Source: Streptomyces dysideae
Lineage (GTDB): Bacteria > Actinomycetota > Actinomycetes > Streptomycetales > Streptomycetaceae
Direction of reading: 5' to 3'
DNA: 64,000 nucleotides
NCBI RefSeq assembly: GCF_001514305.1
Contig: NZ_KQ949101.1
Location: 62,001 to 126,000 of the forward strand
A program made the position numbers and the translations under genes. Shown here in pieces: positions 7,357-15,808 of this stretch. The number at the start of each line of letters is the position of its first letter. Positions within the stretch are counted from its first letter, which is position 1. The notes beneath the pieces were generated by a model, which searched no databases, had not been told where the DNA came from, and saw only the letters and a list, made by a program, of their open reading frames with translations.

Positions 7357-8400
7357 ATGGGGCTCACCACGGGGGCGGCCGCGACGCAGAGCGTTGCGCC
7401 GGAGCAGCTTTCTGGAAGCGGCCGTACGGCGCCCAGACGCCACCGCTCCCGCAGATGGCGCCGTGCTCTCCTCGCCTCCCTCATCACCGCCGCCGTGGTG
7501 GTCCCCCTCTCCGCCGCCACCCGGCCCGAGATCCCCGCCCCGGCCCCGGCCGCCCTCGCCCCGGTGACGGCGGCGACGCTGGGCGAGGCGTACGCGGCGA
7601 ACCGGGCCAACGCCGCGGCGGCGTCCCGCATGGCCGCGGCGCACGGGGACGGTGAGCGAGCCGCGGCGGACCGTGCGATGGCCGGCCCGGGGCGGAGCTT
7701 CCTGACCTTCGACGGCCGGGGCTCCGGCCGCGCCACCGAGGTCTTCGGCGACCTGGCGCACGCCGACCGGGTCGCCGTCCTGGTCCCGGGCTCCGACACT
7801 TCCCTCGACACCTACGACCGGTTCCGCGCGGGCGCCCTGGCTCTCCAGGAGCGGCTCACGCGGGAGGCCCGGCACGGCATCCGCACCGCCGTGGTGGCCT
7901 GGCTGGGCTACGAGACGCCGGGGACGGTCAGTACGACGGTCACGACGACGGGGCGGGCCGAGGAAGCGGCCCCGCGGCTGCGGGAGTTCATACGGCAGCT
8001 GCGCGGCATCACCGGCGAGCGGGCGGGCGTCTCCCTGCTCTGCCACTCCTACGGCTCGGTGGTCTGCGGGCGTGCGGCCTCCGGCCTGGACGTCGACGAC
8101 ATCGCCCTCGTGGGCAGCCCGGGCACCGGCGCGGACTCCGCCGCCGGGCTGCACACCGGAGCCCGGGTCTGGGCGGCCCATGGCGCCGACGACTGGGTGG
8201 CGAACGTCCCGCATATGAAGGCCGACCTGTTCGGTACGACCGTCGGCTTCGGCACCGACCCGGTGTCCCCGGCGTTCGGCGCCCGCGTCTTCGCGGCCGG
8301 CGACGGCGGCCACAGCGACTACTTCCGGCCGGGCACGACGTCCCTCGCGAACCTGACCCGCATCGTGCTGGGCGACGACCCGGAGGCGACTCATGGCTGA
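7357..8400 (+). CDS. exported alpha/beta hydrolase, DUF1023 type
   Basis: A 347-residue protein with a basic N-terminus (RRHRSRRWRRALL) followed by one hydrophobic segment at about residues 38-56, giving a signal anchor or signal peptide. The outer part has the DUF1023 hydrolase pattern: DGRGSGRATEVFGDL, VLVPGSDTSLDTYDRF, and the nucleophile elbow CHSYGS. Substrate unknown. It overlaps the acyltransferase gene by 8 bp, which in turn overlaps the truncated histidine kinase, so the three form one transcript. The repeated 14-mer lies upstream, tying it to the two-component system. Confidence 0.82.
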   Translation: MGLTTGAAATQSVAPEQLSGSGRTAPRRHRSRRWRRALLASLITAAVVVPLSAATRPEIPAPAPAALAPVTAATLGEAYAANRANAAAASRMAAAHGDGERAAADRAMAGPGRSFLTFDGRGSGRATEVFGDLAHADRVAVLVPGSDTSLDTYDRFRAGALALQERLTREARHGIRTAVVAWLGYETPGTVSTTVTTTGRAEEAAPRLREFIRQLRGITGERAGVSLLCHSYGSVVCGRAASGLDVDDIALVGSPGTGADSAAGLHTGARVWAAHGADDWVANVPHMKADLFGTTVGFGTDPVSPAFGARVFAAGDGGHSDYFRPGTTSLANLTRIVLGDDPEATHG

Positions 8401-9622
8401 CCTGACCCTGCGCGGTACGTGGGAGGGCATACGGAAGGGTGCCGGCCAGGTCGACGCGGCCACCCCTGCGGAGCGTGACCGGGCCGTCGACGCGCTGCGT
8501 GCCTTCGCGATCCTCGGTGTCGTGCTCGGCCACTGGCTGGTGACCGCGCTGGTCGCCGACGGCCGCGCCCTGCACACCGCGAGCCCGCTCCAGCACCTGC
8601 CCTGGCTGGCCCCGATCTCCTGGGCCTTCCAGACGTTGGCCGTGTTCTTCCTGGTCGGCGGCCATGTCGCGACGCGTGGCTACGCCTCGGCCCGGGCCCG
8701 CGGGATGTCGTACGGGCAGTGGCTGGCGGCCCGGCTGTCCCGGCTGTTCAAGCCGGTCGCGGCCGTCCTCACCCTGTGGACGGTGGCCGCGGTGTGCCTG
8801 CTGGTGTCGGGCACGGAGTTCGAGACGGTCCGCACCCCGGTCAAACTCGCCCTGTCACCCCTGTGGTTCCTCGTCGTGTTCGCCGCGCTGACGGCGGCGA
8901 CGCCTCTGCTGCTGCGCCTCAACCCGCTGTGGCCCCTGGCCGTCGTCCTGCACGTCGACCTGATCCGCTTCGGCCTGGGCGGCCCGGCCTGGCTCGGCTG
9001 GATCAACGTGGCGGCCGGCTGGCTGGTGCCCTACACCCTCGGCGCCGCCTGGACCCGGGGCGAGCTGGACCGGCGCCGCGCGGGCTGGCTCCTGCTCGCC
9101 TGCGGTACGGCGGCGACGGCCGGGCTCGTCGCCTGGGCGGGCTACCCGGCGTCGATGGTCGGTGTCCCGGGCGAGGGGATGTCCAACCTGAACCCGCCGA
9201 CGCTGGCCGCCGTCGCCTTCGGCACCGCACAGTGCGGGCTCGCCCTGCTGCTGCGCGGGCCACTGCGCCGCGCGCTGCGCCGGCCGGTCGCCTGGGGGGC
9301 GGTGGCGCTGGTCAACCTCTCCGCGATGACGATCTTCCTCTGGCACCAGACGGCCCTGATGGCGACCACCGCCACCGGCCTGGCGGCCGGTCACCTGCCC
9401 GGCCTGCACACGCGCCCCGACGACCTGGTCTGGGTGGCGTTCCGGCTGGCCTGGCTGCCGGTGTTCGCGCTGGCGCTCGCGGCCTGCTGGACGGCGTTCC
9501 GCGGCTACGAACAGGGCGGTGGAGGGGGAGGGGGCCGGACGCGGGGCCGGGGCCGGTCGCGGGTCGTGCGAGCGTACCAACCGCCGGACCGGGAGGGGGC
9601 GTTGGAGGAGCGCCATGTCTAG
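8393..9622 (+). CDS. integral membrane acyltransferase (acyltransferase-3 family)
   Basis: A 409-residue polytopic protein of the OafA/acyltransferase-3 type, which moves acyl groups onto cell-surface or exported molecules. Seen: RDRAVDALRAFAILGVVLGHW near residue 30 with the family's catalytic-type His, about ten hydrophobic segments, FLVGGHVATRGY, and FLWHQTALM late in the protein. The last about 35 residues are Gly/Arg-rich and dispensable-looking. The stop overlaps the next start by 8 bp (ATG 9615), indicating translational coupling. The acceptor is unknown. Confidence 0.85.
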   Translation: MADLTLRGTWEGIRKGAGQVDAATPAERDRAVDALRAFAILGVVLGHWLVTALVADGRALHTASPLQHLPWLAPISWAFQTLAVFFLVGGHVATRGYASARARGMSYGQWLAARLSRLFKPVAAVLTLWTVAAVCLLVSGTEFETVRTPVKLALSPLWFLVVFAALTAATPLLLRLNPLWPLAVVLHVDLIRFGLGGPAWLGWINVAAGWLVPYTLGAAWTRGELDRRRAGWLLLACGTAATAGLVAWAGYPASMVGVPGEGMSNLNPPTLAAVAFGTAQCGLALLLRGPLRRALRRPVAWGAVALVNLSAMTIFLWHQTALMATTATGLAAGHLPGLHTRPDDLVWVAFRLAWLPVFALALAACWTAFRGYEQGGGGGGGRTRGRGRSRVVRAYQPPDREGALEERHV

Positions 9623-11621
9623 GGTTGGCCGGGTGACGGAGACGGGGATCCAGCGCGCGTTCACCAGCCGCGTCCTGCGCTGGCTGCGGGTGCTGCGCGA
9701 CGATCTGTGGACCGCCCGGGCGGACCCGCTGCCCGTCTCCGTCTGGCTGCGGTGGCTGCCGCACGGCCTGGTGTGCCTGGCCGCGTTCGGCATCACGCTC
9801 GGCGGCGTGGCACAGCTCAACGACAACGGCAAGCTGAGCGTCGGGCCCGCCTTCCTGATCGGCCTCGCGCAGGGCGGCGCGGTGGTCCTCGCCCTGGGGC
9901 GGCCGGTCCCCGCGTGGTGGCTGTCGACCGTGGCCATGGTGGTGGGCGCCGTCGCGGTGCGCGCCCAGCTGATGGCGGGCTGGAACATGGCGGAGGACGA
10001 GACGGCACACGGCTTCACCTGGCCCTGGACCGCGGCCGGGATCATCGCGCAGCTGCTCGTGCTGCTGCTGCTCGCGCTGCGGGTGCGCACCCGGGTGTCC
10101 GTCGAGGCGCTGGCCCTGACCGCGCTCGTCACCTACGCCCTCCAGGGCCTGTGGGGCGCCAAGGACTACACGCCCACCGGCGTGGTCGCCATCGCCCTGT
10201 CCGCCGTCGTCGTGACGCTCGGCATCGCCCTGCGCGGCCGCCGCGAGGCCCGCGCGGAGCTGGGCAGGCAGACGACCCTCACCGCCGAGGAGCGGGCCCG
10301 GCGCACCCTGCTGGAGGAGCGCAGCCGCATCGCCCGCGAGCTGCACGACGTGGTCGCCCACCACATGTCGGTCATCTCCATCCAGGCCCAGGTCGCCCCG
10401 CACCTCGTCGCGAACCCGCCCGAGGAACTGAAGGAGAACCTCGCGGGCATCCGGCAGAACGCGATCGAGGCCCTGGCCGAACTCCGCCGCGTCCTCGGAG
10501 TCCTGCGCTCGGAACACCCCGACGCCCCGGACGCCCTCGACGAGCCCGGCACCGGCACCGCCCCGCACACCCCGCAGCCCACCCTCGACCGGATCGCCTC
10601 CTGGCTGGGCGAGGTCTCCGCAGTGGTGCTCCAGCAGTCCCTGCGGGACGCCGAGACCGCGTACCGCAACTTCTTCGCCTCCCTCAAGGGCACCCGCAAG
10701 GGCCCCAGGACCGGTCCGCCCCGCTTCAAGTCCCGCAAGGACGCCCGGCAGTCGATCCGGTTCACCGCCAACGCCCGCTGGAACATCACCGGCAGTGGTC
10801 GTCTGAGCCTGCCGAAGATCGGCGCGGTGAAGGTGAAATGGTCCCGCACCCTGCCCACCACGCCCACCTCCGTCACCGTCATCAAGGACGCGGCCGGCAG
10901 GTATGTCGCCTCCTTCGTCATCGACACCGACCCCGCCGCCGACGCGACCCGGATGCCCGAAACCGAGCGCACCATCGGCATCGATCTCGGCCTCACCCAC
11001 TTCGCGGTCCTGTCCGACGGCACGAAGATCGACTCCCCGCGCTTCCTGCGGCGCGCGGAGAAGAAGCTGAAGAAGGCCCAGAAGGAACTGTCCCGCAAGC
11101 AGAAGGGATCAAAGAACCGCGCCAAGGCCCGCCTGAAGGTCGCCCGCGCCCACGCCAAGGTCACCGATGCACGCCGTGAGTTCCACCACCAGCTCTCCAC
11201 GAAGCTGATCTCCGAGAACCAAGGGATCGCCGTGGAGGACCTGTCGGTGAAGGCTCTGGCCCGCACAAGGCTGGCCAAGTCCGTGCACGACGCCGGATGG
11301 TCATCGTTCATCGGCATGCTGGAGTACAAAGCACAACGGTACGGCCGCACCCTGGTCACGATCGGCCGGTTCACACCGACCTCCCAGACCTGCTCCACCT
11401 GCGGCGTCAAGGACGGGCCCAAACCCCTGAACGTGCGGGAATGGACCTGTACCGCCTGCGGCACCGTCCACGACCGGGACACCAACGCCGCGATCAACGT
11501 CAAGACGGCCGCCGGACTGGCGGTGACGGCCTGCGGAGCGCCGGTAAGACCAGGAGCAATCCCGGCACAGCGCGAAGAAACAGGAAGCCATGGATTCCTG
11601 ACCGAACCCCGTGCCGCGTAG
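9615..11621 (+). CDS. histidine kinase N-terminal half fused in frame to TnpB C-terminal part
   Basis: A single 668-codon frame joins two unrelated genes. Residues 1-329 are a LuxR-partner (NarL/DesK-type) sensor kinase: several membrane helices, then IARELHDVVAHHMSV with phospho-acceptor His244. The HATPase domain is absent. From Trp330 (base 10602) the sequence is TnpB of the IS200/IS605 group: LQQSLRDAETAYRNFF, then RuvC motifs with Asp457 (GIDLGL), Glu541 (AVEDLS) and Asp622 (DRDTNAA) and the CSTCG/CTACG zinc ribbon, all intact. The TnpB N-terminus is missing. ATG 9615 has GGAGGAG upstream; GTG 9633 is an alternative. The fusion most likely arose by deletion across an insertion. Whether the chimera is made or does anything is unknown. 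It also counts as a disrupted kinase. Confidence 0.85.
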   Translation: MSRVGRVTETGIQRAFTSRVLRWLRVLRDDLWTARADPLPVSVWLRWLPHGLVCLAAFGITLGGVAQLNDNGKLSVGPAFLIGLAQGGAVVLALGRPVPAWWLSTVAMVVGAVAVRAQLMAGWNMAEDETAHGFTWPWTAAGIIAQLLVLLLLALRVRTRVSVEALALTALVTYALQGLWGAKDYTPTGVVAIALSAVVVTLGIALRGRREARAELGRQTTLTAEERARRTLLEERSRIARELHDVVAHHMSVISIQAQVAPHLVANPPEELKENLAGIRQNAIEALAELRRVLGVLRSEHPDAPDALDEPGTGTAPHTPQPTLDRIASWLGEVSAVVLQQSLRDAETAYRNFFASLKGTRKGPRTGPPRFKSRKDARQSIRFTANARWNITGSGRLSLPKIGAVKVKWSRTLPTTPTSVTVIKDAAGRYVASFVIDTDPAADATRMPETERTIGIDLGLTHFAVLSDGTKIDSPRFLRRAEKKLKKAQKELSRKQKGSKNRAKARLKVARAHAKVTDARREFHHQLSTKLISENQGIAVEDLSVKALARTRLAKSVHDAGWSSFIGMLEYKAQRYGRTLVTIGRFTPTSQTCSTCGVKDGPKPLNVREWTCTACGTVHDRDTNAAINVKTAAGLAVTACGAPVRPGAIPAQREETGSHGFLTEPRAA

Positions 11622-11683
11622 CGGCACAGCAACAAGTCGAGAAGGCCACAATCCTCGGGCTTCAGCCCGAGGTGCAAGTCAAC
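10602..11683 (+). mobile_element. tnpB: 5'-truncated IS200/IS605-type element (TnpB part and right end)
   Basis: TnpB is the RNA-guided RuvC nuclease of IS200/IS605 elements. Here the left end, any tnpA and about the first 70 TnpB codons are gone, while the catalytic triad, the zinc ribbon and the right end survive. The right end carries a GC hairpin and finishes near GTCAA at 11679-11683, where similar elements end. No TnpA (Y1 transposase) is present nearby, so the element cannot move by itself. Confidence 0.75.
11653..11672 (+). ncRNA. right-end hairpin, probable omega-RNA scaffold 3' end
   Basis: CCTCGGGC-TTCA-GCCCGAGG is a perfect 8-bp stem just downstream of the TnpB stop, as in IS605-type right ends, where the 3' part of tnpB plus the right end is transcribed as omega-RNA. 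The guide is then read from the flanking DNA, here beginning near 11684. Expression is not shown by the sequence. Confidence 0.55.
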
Positions 11684-11697
11684 CGTAGTACTTGAGA
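11684..11697. promoter_or_regulatory. candidate response-regulator operator, copy 2
   Basis: CGTAGTACTTGAGA differs at one position from the site at 7235-7248. It lies 67 bp before the GTG start of the kinase/regulator operon and touches the transposon right end. It is likely part of the operon's own promoter, allowing autoregulation by the LuxR-type regulator. This is inference from recurrence and position. Confidence 0.45.
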
Positions 11698-11763
11698 CGG
11701 ATCCACCAGGACCCCTCTCACTGGTGACGACCGCGACCCCCGTCTCCGCCTACCGTTCTGAGT

Positions 11764-13152
11764 GTGACCGAGACGCCCCAGACGCAGTCGACACCATCGA
11801 CGCACAAGACGAAGACGACGCGCATGACGACGTCCGCGGAGGACTGGATCAGGCCGCGCAGCCCGGAGTTCAGGGCGGCCGAGGACGCCCTGCGCGGACT
11901 GCGCCAGGATCTGTTCGACCATGCCTTCGCCTACGACCCGCTGCCGCGCATGCGCGTCGACGGCCGGCTGACCAGGCGGCTGCCCGAGCGCATGCGGCAG
12001 TACGCGGTCTGGACCCCGCACGCCATGGTGGTGCTCGCCGGACTGCTGGCGATGGCCATCGCCGCGTCCGCGGCCCAGGGCAGTGGCAGCGCCGGCTCGG
12101 CGCTGGGCTCCTTCCTCGCCCTGGGCCCGGTCCTGCTGACGCTGGTCCGGCCCGTCGGCGCCTTCTGGTTCTCCCTCGTGGCCGCCCCGGTCACCGCGAC
12201 GCTCGGCAACGAATGGGACGACTGGCCGTGGCTGGCCGGCAGCTTCGCCTGCCACCTGGTCGTGCTGACGGTCCTGGCCCTGCGCACCAGGCCGCGGGCG
12301 GCGGCGTGGATGTGGCTGCTGACCGCGACGTACGGCATAGGCGCCGAGATCCTCTTCGGCTCCAGCCACTGGTCGTCGAACACCGCGCCACTGCTCGTCT
12401 TCTCCGCGATGGCCCTGATGGTCGTCACCGTCATCCACGTCCGCCGCGCCGCACGGCAGGAGGTGACCGCCCAGCAGACGGTGACCGCGCACGAGCGCTC
12501 CAAGCGCACCCTGCTGGAGGAGCGCACGACCATCGCCCGCGAGCTGCACGACGTGGTCGCCCACCACATGTCGGTCGTCGCGATCCAGGCGGAGGCCGCC
12601 CCTTACCGGGTGGAGAACCCGCCGCCGGAGCTGGAGAAGGCCTTCGTCACCATCCGGGAGAACGCGGTGGCGGCCCTCACCGAACTGCGCCGCGTCCTGG
12701 GAGTGGTCCGTGCCGAGGACTACGAGGCCCCGGACGCCCCGCAGCCCACCCTCGCCGACCTCGACGCGCTGCTCGCCAATGTGCGGGACACCGGACTCGG
12801 CGTGGAGAAGACGGTGACCGGGGCGGTGCGTGAACTCCCGCAGGGCGTCGAGCTGTCGGCGTACCGGATCGTGCAGGAGGCACTGAGCAACACCCTGCGG
12901 CACGCGCCCGGCGCGAGCGCCCGCGTGGAGATCGGTTACGTCCTCGGCGGCCTGGGCCTGCGCATAGTCAACGGCCCGCCGCCCGCACCGGCCCTGGTGA
13001 AGCCCTCGCCCGGCGCCGGGCACGGCATCACCGGTATGCGGGAGCGCGTCTCCATGCTGAACGGCGAGATGACGGCGGGCCCGACGGACGACGGGGGCTA
13101 CGAGGTCACGGTGTTCCTGCCGGTCGCCCTGGTGAGTGAGGGTGAGGCATGA
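11764..13152 (+). CDS. sensor histidine kinase (NarL/DesK type)
   Basis: A 462-residue membrane sensor kinase. A cytoplasmic N-terminal part of about 85 residues precedes four to six hydrophobic helices (about residues 90-225). The HisKA_3 domain holds ELHDVVAHHMSVVAIQAE with the phospho-acceptor His. The HATPase domain has LSAYRIVQEALSNTLRHA (N box) and GHGITGMRERVSMLNGEM (G2 region). It starts at GTG 11764 and its last bases overlap the response-regulator ATG, so they are coupled. It is a paralogue of the broken kinase upstream (identical HDVVAHHMSV core), making it the only complete kinase of the set. Stimulus unknown. Confidence 0.9.
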   Translation: MTETPQTQSTPSTHKTKTTRMTTSAEDWIRPRSPEFRAAEDALRGLRQDLFDHAFAYDPLPRMRVDGRLTRRLPERMRQYAVWTPHAMVVLAGLLAMAIAASAAQGSGSAGSALGSFLALGPVLLTLVRPVGAFWFSLVAAPVTATLGNEWDDWPWLAGSFACHLVVLTVLALRTRPRAAAWMWLLTATYGIGAEILFGSSHWSSNTAPLLVFSAMALMVVTVIHVRRAARQEVTAQQTVTAHERSKRTLLEERTTIARELHDVVAHHMSVVAIQAEAAPYRVENPPPELEKAFVTIRENAVAALTELRRVLGVVRAEDYEAPDAPQPTLADLDALLANVRDTGLGVEKTVTGAVRELPQGVELSAYRIVQEALSNTLRHAPGASARVEIGYVLGGLGLRIVNGPPPAPALVKPSPGAGHGITGMRERVSMLNGEMTAGPTDDGGYEVTVFLPVALVSEGEA

Positions 13153-13814
13153 CCATCCGCGTACTGATCGCGGACGACCAGATGATGGTGCGCGAGGGCT
13201 TCTCCGTCCTGCTCAACGCGATGCCGGACATCGAGGTCGTCGGCGAGGCGGTCAACGGCCGCGAGGCGGTGGACCGGGTCCGTGAACTCGCCCCGGACGT
13301 CGTCCTGATGGACATCCGCATGCCCGAGCTGAACGGCATCGAGGCGACCCGGGAGATCGTCGCGGCGGACGGGGCGGCGAAGGTGCTGGTGCTGACCACC
13401 TTCGATCTCGACGAGTACGTGTACCAGGCGCTGCGGGCGGGAGCCTCCGGGTTCCTGCTGAAGGACGCCTCGGCCCGCCAGCTCGCCGACGGGGTGAGGG
13501 TGGTGGCCTCCGGTGAGGCGCTGCTCGCCCCGTCCGTCACCAGGCGGCTGATCACGGAGTTCTCGAAGCTGTCCGACGCCCCGCGGCTGATGCCGTCGGC
13601 GCAGGCGGCGTACGGCGATCTGACCGAGCGGGAGACGGAGGTGCTGGTGCTGATCGCGCAGGGCCTGTCGAACTCGGAGATAGCCGGGCGGCTGGTGGTC
13701 GCCGAGTCGACGATCAAGACCCACGTCAGCCGCATCCTGGTGAAGCTGGGCCTGCGGGACCGGACACAGGCGGCGGTGTTCGCGTATGAGGCGCGGTTGG
13801 TGACGCCGGGCTGA
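13149..13814 (+). CDS. LuxR/NarL family response regulator
   Basis: A 221-residue two-domain regulator. The receiver domain has the acidic pair in IADDQMM, phospho-acceptor Asp in VVLMDIRMPELNG, and the conserved Lys in FLLKDAS. The C-terminal LuxR HTH is seen as LTEREVEVL-like LTERETEVLVLIAQGLSNSE followed by STIKTHVSRILVKLGLRDR. The ATG overlaps the kinase stop. It probably controls its own operon and the 7357-9622 operon through the repeated 14-mer at 7235 and 11684. Confidence 0.93.
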   Translation: MTIRVLIADDQMMVREGFSVLLNAMPDIEVVGEAVNGREAVDRVRELAPDVVLMDIRMPELNGIEATREIVAADGAAKVLVLTTFDLDEYVYQALRAGASGFLLKDASARQLADGVRVVASGEALLAPSVTRRLITEFSKLSDAPRLMPSAQAAYGDLTERETEVLVLIAQGLSNSEIAGRLVVAESTIKTHVSRILVKLGLRDRTQAAVFAYEARLVTPG

Positions 13815-13847
13815 GCGGGCCGGTACTCCCGGCAGTACGGTGACGGC

Positions 13848-14276
13848 ATGGAACAGCGCATCACTCTGATCACGCTGGGAGTGGCCGACCTCGCCCGGTC
13901 CAAGGCCTTCTACGAAGCCCTCGGCTGGCAGGGCCAGGAAGTCGAGGAGACCGTCTTCTTCCAGGCGGGCGGGCTCGGGCTGGTGCTCTGGGGTCGGGAC
14001 AAGCTCGCGGCGGACTGTGGGCTGGAGCCCGGAAAGGCGGGCGGTTTCGGCGGGATCGTCCTCGCGCACAACGTCCGGTCCGACGCGGAGGTCGACGCAC
14101 TGCTCGCCGCCGTGGAGCGCGCCGGCGGCACCGTCACCAAGCCCGCCGCCGTCAACGCGATCGGGTTCTACTCCAGCGCCTTCACCGACCCGGACGGCCA
14201 CGCCTGGGAGGCCGCGCACAACCCGGGCTTCCCGCTCGCCGAGGACGGCACGGTCACCCTCCCGGACTTCGGGTGA
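13848..14276 (+). CDS. VOC (glyoxalase/bleomycin-resistance fold) family protein
   Basis: A 142-residue protein with the paired beta-alpha-beta-beta-beta modules of the vicinal oxygen chelate superfamily: ITLITLGVADLARSKAFYEALGW at the N-terminus and FYSSAFTDPDGHAWEAAHNPGF in the second half. Such proteins bind metals or small molecules. The particular substrate cannot be told. It is monocistronic, between the response regulator and the P450. Confidence 0.88.
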   Translation: MEQRITLITLGVADLARSKAFYEALGWQGQEVEETVFFQAGGLGLVLWGRDKLAADCGLEPGKAGGFGGIVLAHNVRSDAEVDALLAAVERAGGTVTKPAAVNAIGFYSSAFTDPDGHAWEAAHNPGFPLAEDGTVTLPDFG

Positions 14277-14320
14277 GACACCCCTGGTCAGACAGGGCGA
14301 CGCCGGGCTAGCGTCCGTTC

Positions 14321-15523
14321 ATGGCAGCCTTCGACCCGTGGGACCCGGCGTTCCTCGCCGACCCCTACCCCGCCTATGCCGAGCTGCGCGCCAAGGGCCG
14401 CGTGCACTTCTACGAGCCCACGAACCAGTGGCTCATCCCGCACCACGCCGACGTATCGGCGCTGCTGCGGGAGCGGAGGCTCGGGCGGACGTATCAGCAC
14501 CGGTTCACCCATGAGGACTTCGGGCGGAGCGCGCCTCCCGACGAGCACGAGCCGTTCCACACGCTCAACGACCACGGAATGCTCGACCTGGAGCCACCGG
14601 ACCACACCCGGATCCGGCGGCTGGTGTCGAAGGCGTTCACTCCGCGTACGGTCGAGCAGCTCAAGCCGTACGTGACCGAGCTGGCAGGGCAGCTCGTCGA
14701 CGGGCTCGTGAAGCGCGGCGGCGGCGACCTGCTCACCGATGTCGCCGAACCCCTCCCCGTCGCCGTCATCGCCGAGATGCTGGGCATCCCGGAGTCCGAT
14801 CGTGCCCCGCTCCGCCCCTGGTCGGCGGACATCTGCGGGATGTACGAGCTGAACCCGCCGGAGGATGTCGCCGCCAAGGCGGTGCGGGCGTCCGTCGAGT
14901 TCTCGGACTACCTGCGCGAACTGATCGCCGAGCGCCGCAAGGAGCCCGGCGACGACCTGATCTCCGGCCTGATCGCGGCCCACGACGAGGGCGACCGGCT
15001 CACCGAGCAGGAGATGATCTCGACCTGCGTGCTGCTGCTCAACGCAGGTCATGAGGCCACGGTCAACGCCGCCGTCAACGGCTGGAACGCCCTGTTCCGC
15101 AACCCCGACCAGCTGGCGGCCCTGCGCGCGGACCACACCCTGATCCCGTGCGCGATCGAAGAGCTCATGCGCTACGACACCCCGCTCCAGCTCTTCGAAC
15201 GCTGGGTCCTGGACGACATCGAGATCGACGGCACGACGATCCCGAGGGGCGCGGAGATCGCGATGCTCTTCGGCTCCGCGAACCATGATCCTGAGGTGTT
15301 CCAGAACCCCGAGCGGCTGGACCTCACCCGCAAGGACAACCCGCACATCTCCTTCAGCGCGGGCATCCACTACTGCATCGGGGCGCCGCTGGCCCGTATC
15401 GAGCTGGCGGCGTCCATGACGGCCCTGCTGGAGAAGGCCCCGACGCTGAGCCTGGCGGCGGAGCCCGAGCGGAAGCCCAACTTCGTGATCCGGGGGCTCA
15501 GCGGGCTGAGCGTCGAGATCTGA
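14321..15523 (+). CDS. cytochrome P450 (CYP107-like)
   Basis: A 400-residue soluble bacterial P450. The heme loop is FSAGIHYCIGAPLARIE with axial Cys352. The K-helix ExxR is EELMRYD, preceded by ALRAD. The I-helix reads LLNAGHEATVN, with Glu instead of the usual Asp in the acid-alcohol pair but Thr kept. The closest group I recall is CYP107, with a counterpart at this locus in S. coelicolor, and its substrate is unknown to me. There is no ferredoxin gene next to it. The 3' end overlaps a small gene on the other strand by 26 bp. Confidence 0.92.
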   Translation: MAAFDPWDPAFLADPYPAYAELRAKGRVHFYEPTNQWLIPHHADVSALLRERRLGRTYQHRFTHEDFGRSAPPDEHEPFHTLNDHGMLDLEPPDHTRIRRLVSKAFTPRTVEQLKPYVTELAGQLVDGLVKRGGGDLLTDVAEPLPVAVIAEMLGIPESDRAPLRPWSADICGMYELNPPEDVAAKAVRASVEFSDYLRELIAERRKEPGDDLISGLIAAHDEGDRLTEQEMISTCVLLLNAGHEATVNAAVNGWNALFRNPDQLAALRADHTLIPCAIEELMRYDTPLQLFERWVLDDIEIDGTTIPRGAEIAMLFGSANHDPEVFQNPERLDLTRKDNPHISFSAGIHYCIGAPLARIELAASMTALLEKAPTLSLAAEPERKPNFVIRGLSGLSVEI

Positions 15524-15740
15524 GGCGCCGTCCCAGCGCCCAGACGCCGAGGGCGACGGCGGTGCCGCCGAGGACCATGAGCGGCAGCTCGGCGTAGAGG
15601 ACGCTCCAGTCGGGTGCCTGCTCGAAGCGCCACAGGCGTTCCCGGACGCCGACGGCCCACACCGCGAGTCCGGCGCCCGCGCCGACGGCCGCGAGCAGAC
15701 ATCCCCCGGCGGCCTGCATGCGTTGTCCCATGCCCGGCAT
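15498..15740 (-). CDS. small membrane protein, function unknown
   Basis: An 80-residue protein with two hydrophobic stretches (about residues 10-30 and 50-68) separated by a short loop and followed by a basic tail RRLRSRRSAR, so a two-helix inner-membrane protein with its C-terminus inside. I do not recognise a family. It runs in the same direction as the ABC genes that end at 15809 and could be the last gene of their transcript. The overlap with the P450 end keeps confidence moderate. Confidence 0.55.
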   Translation of the reverse strand: MPGMGQRMQAAGGCLLAAVGAGAGLAVWAVGVRERLWRFEQAPDWSVLYAELPLMVLGGTAVALGVWALGRRLRSRRSAR

Positions 15741-15808
15741 GGACGCGTGCGGGCCGCCGGGGGTTCCGGCTTGCGCAGGGCTACTCGGGATACCAGAGGC
15801 CTCCAGGG

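Noticed and set aside
11764..13152. possibility that the second kinase is also disrupted
   Set aside because: Its HisKA and HATPase motifs are complete and it is coupled to the regulator.
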